DNA from: Clostridia bacterium
Lineage (GTDB): Bacteria > Bacillota > Clostridia > Christensenellales > Aristaeellaceae
Assembly: GCA_017471125.1 (NCBI GenBank)
Contig: JAFUWR010000104.1
Coordinates: forward strand, 1-15,062
Reading direction: 5' to 3'
DNA: 15,062 nt
Shown here: in pieces, positions 13,261 through 15,062 of the stretch
Numbering within the stretch: the first letter of the stretch is position 1
How the letters are laid out: every line of letters starts with the position of its first letter
The notes under the pieces: model-generated
Database searches by the model: none
What the model was told of the DNA's origin: nothing
What the model saw: the letters and a program-made list of their open reading frames with translations, nothing else
Translations under genes and position numbers: made by a program

Positions 13261-13289
13261 AGTATAAGGTATTTCCCGCCACCTGTCAA
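13261..13289 (-). promoter_or_regulatory. Promoter of the rpmH-rnpA-yidD-yidC-jag cluster
   Basis: On the minus strand TTGACA (complement of 13284-13289), 17-nt spacer, TATACT (complement of 13261-13266). It gives a leader of about 65 nt before rpmH. Confidence 0.85.
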
Positions 13290-13355
13290 GACAGTCTGTG
13301 TGAAATGTCATGATATGGGCATATTTAGGGAGTAGGCAGATACCTGCTGCTTATC

Positions 13356-14579
13356 TCAATTGAACTCATAGTTATCGTCCCTGAGCATTTGCAGGCTATA
13401 CGCCATGACGACGGCGTCGGGGCGGTACTTTTCGAGCCAATACTCGAGGGGCTCCACGTCGCGCCGCAGGTCGACGCAGACGACGTTTCGCGCCATCAGG
13501 GACATGAACGTGCCGATGGGCGCGCTGTACGAGTCTTTGAGCAGCAGTATGGTCACGTCCGGCGCGGCGGCGTTTTCAAAGACGGAATACGCCTCCACCT
13601 GCCCGTAGTAGGTGTAGGCCAGCGTGTTCCAGGTCTTGCCCGGATCGGGCTCGAGCCGGTCGGCGCGGGTCACGGCCTCCCGGAACGGGCCGGTCACGTC
13701 CTCCTCTGTGGTGACGCGCAGGGTGTGCCGGTGGATGGTCACGTCGTCCTTGGGCCAGTACTCCACGATGTCGTCGGGGGTGACGAAGTCCGTGCCCACC
13801 CGCTGGCCGTACTTGCCCATGAACAGCTTCTCGTGCCGGAGGGTGTTCAGGTTTTCCAGATCGAGCCGGGTCGGGTCCAGTTCGGCCCCGGTCATCTCGT
13901 TGACCTTCCCCGCGATGGCCTGCCCCATGACGATGGCCGCCAGGGTGGACCAGTGCTGGTCGGTGACCATCAGCAGGTCGTTCAGTTCATAGCCGCAGTT
14001 GGGCAGCACGTCCCGGCTGTCCAGCACCTCGACGCCGCCGGCCTTGAGCGCGGCGATGGCCTCGTCGGCCATCTCCCCCGCGTGGTCCAGCGCCCCGTAG
14101 CCCTCGGGCATCATGGCCGGGTCGTACAGGGTCGGGTGCTCGTAGACGAACAGGAACGGCGTGTCGCCCATCTTCTCGTCCCGCAGCGCCACGATGTCCT
14201 CCGCGCCCTTTTTCAGGGACACGTAGGGCGACACGTCGTACAGGTGGCCGGTGGTCAGCGTCAGCATGTTCTGGGAGCCGGTGTTGATCATCCGCTTCCC
14301 CAGCGCGTACTGGAAGGCCGAGTTGACGTAGCCCATCTCGGTCTTGAGCCACATGGCGTCGGCGATGCCGGCGGTGAAGCCGTTGATGCGCGCCGATAGA
14401 CGGTCCAGCCGCGACGGATGCGCGGGCAGGGTGGCCTTCATATCCTCCGTCATCTGGACGGACTTCAGGATGTCCCGCCCGCTGCCGATCACCATCGCGC
14501 CGAAGGCGGCGAACACGAACCCCAAAAAGACGATGGTCAATATCGCCGCCGTGGCGCGGTGTATCATTTTAGATTCCAT
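13356..14579 (-). CDS. DHHW/AlgX-like SGNH-hydrolase-family membrane-anchored protein
   Basis: 407 residues. One N-terminal membrane segment (about 9-31) anchors a long extracytoplasmic domain. The domain carries TDQHWS (D207, H209, W210), matching the DxHW block of DHHW and AlgJ/AlgX proteins, and LLLKDSYSAP (D349, S350), matching their degenerate GDS block with the nucleophilic Ser; together these could form a catalytic Ser-His-Asp set. Known relatives work with an MBOAT acyltransferase to O-acetylate cell-surface polysaccharides, which is the inferred role here; no MBOAT gene is in the window. ATG 14579 lies 3 nt after the gltX stop without a Shine-Dalgarno sequence (coupling likely); ATG 14567 is an alternative. 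Confidence 0.78.
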   Translation of the reverse strand: MESKMIHRATAAILTIVFLGFVFAAFGAMVIGSGRDILKSVQMTEDMKATLPAHPSRLDRLSARINGFTAGIADAMWLKTEMGYVNSAFQYALGKRMINTGSQNMLTLTTGHLYDVSPYVSLKKGAEDIVALRDEKMGDTPFLFVYEHPTLYDPAMMPEGYGALDHAGEMADEAIAALKAGGVEVLDSRDVLPNCGYELNDLLMVTDQHWSTLAAIVMGQAIAGKVNEMTGAELDPTRLDLENLNTLRHEKLFMGKYGQRVGTDFVTPDDIVEYWPKDDVTIHRHTLRVTTEEDVTGPFREAVTRADRLEPDPGKTWNTLAYTYYGQVEAYSVFENAAAPDVTILLLKDSYSAPIGTFMSLMARNVVCVDLRRDVEPLEYWLEKYRPDAVVMAYSLQMLRDDNYEFN

Positions 14580-14582
14580 TTT

Positions 14583-15062
14583 TTACAGCTTCGCGATGGC
14601 CTGATCCAGCCGCCGCAGGGTCTCGTCCCGCCCCAGCAGGTAGGCGATCTCGAACGCGCCGCCGGGGGTGGACATCTGGCCGGAGATGGCGATGCGCATG
14701 GGCCACAGCACCTGGCCGTTCTTCATGCCCAGGCCGGGGATGGCCTCCATCACGCGGTCGTGCAGCTCGGCCTCGGTCCAGTCGCCGATGCCCTCGAGGA
14801 TGGGCTTGAGCGCGTCCAGCGCGGCCTTCGCGCTCTCGAGGGTGGACTTCTGCTTCTTGTTGACGTAGAAGTCTGCCGGGAACTCGGGCTGCTCCTTCAA
14901 AAATCTCACCATGTCCGGGAGCTGGCTGAACACCTCGGTGCGGCCCTGCAGCAGCTCGGCCAGCCGCTTGAAGTCGAACCTCGCGGGGTCCAGCGCCTTC
15001 TCAAGCCACGGCGTCGCGATCTCCAGGTACTTCTCCGGGGGCAGCTTGCGGATGTACTCGGC
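14583..15062 (-). CDS. gltX: Glutamyl-tRNA synthetase, C-terminal part (cut by window edge)
   Basis: The last 160 codons of a class I glutamyl-tRNA synthetase; the 5' part with the catalytic HIGH and KMSKS motifs lies beyond the right edge. What is visible is the alpha-helical anticodon-binding domain: EYIRKLPPEKYLEIA, then VNKKQKSTLESAK, and the terminal signature GMKNGQVLWPMRIAISG followed by STPGGAFEIAYLLGRDETLRRL. The frame is open to the window edge. The DHHW-like gene follows 3 nt later on the same strand and is probably co-transcribed. Confidence 0.95.
   Translation of the reverse strand, partial: AEYIRKLPPEKYLEIATPWLEKALDPARFDFKRLAELLQGRTEVFSQLPDMVRFLKEQPEFPADFYVNKKQKSTLESAKAALDALKPILEGIGDWTEAELHDRVMEAIPGLGMKNGQVLWPMRIAISGQMSTPGGAFEIAYLLGRDETLRRLDQAIAKL

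Noticed and set aside
13189..13355. Replication origin upstream of rpmH
   Set aside because: Although rpmH is often origin-adjacent, no TTATCCACA-like box cluster or AT-rich unwinding region was seen, and dnaA is absent; a promoter explains the region.
13318..13355. Terminator after the DHHW-like gene
   Set aside because: Only 4-5 bp imperfect pairings and no T run on the minus strand; read-through into the rpmH promoter region cannot be excluded.

Overview
The window looks like a chromosomal segment of a GC-rich Gram-positive anaerobe of the Clostridia type. The reasons are AAGGAGG-class ribosome binding sites in front of most genes, TTGACA/TATAAT promoters, a PepV dipeptidase, a two-permease sugar ABC operon without its own ATPase, and an rpmH-rnpA-yidD-yidC-jag cluster. 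Taxonomy below class level is inference. No tRNA, rRNA, CRISPR array or recognisable transposase gene was found.

Layout. Positions 1-124 hold a short structured repeat and an intrinsic terminator. Positions 137-3518 (minus strand) are a CUT1-type carbohydrate ABC operon: binding protein, then MalF-like and MalG-like permeases. The gap between binding protein and permeases (1885-2282) holds a terminator-like hairpin and a 244-bp element with 20-bp perfect terminal inverted repeats. Two strong divergent promoters separate this operon from a secreted 5'-nucleotidase-family metallophosphoesterase (3813-5513, plus). That gene converges on a homocysteine S-methyltransferase-family gene (5571-6443, minus). 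A second divergent promoter pair leads into a plus-strand pepV-cmk-plsC run (6599-9322) that ends in a clear terminator.

Positions 9373-9538 hold a nested palindromic repeat made of two head-to-head units of the same family as the one at the window start. Its right arm reads into the last codons of a MutT-type Nudix gene. From there to 13188 everything is on the minus strand: rpmH, rnpA, yidD, yidC, jag (ribosomal protein, RNase P protein, membrane insertion and RNA-binding functions), followed by an unusual HPr-like gene and the Nudix gene. The cluster is driven by a near-consensus promoter at 13261-13289. The usual neighbours dnaA (upstream) and mnmE/mnmG (downstream of jag) are absent. The right edge carries the 3' part of gltX and, 3 nt behind it, a membrane-anchored DHHW/AlgX-like protein.

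The ordinary genes are well explained. The most unusual content is the repeat family: three copies keep a constant hairpin, while a second hairpin changes sequence but stays perfectly paired. Next come the larger inverted-repeat element inside the ABC operon, the use of a repeat arm as coding sequence and stop codon by the Nudix gene, and an HPr homologue that keeps His15 but has lost the regulatory Ser46.
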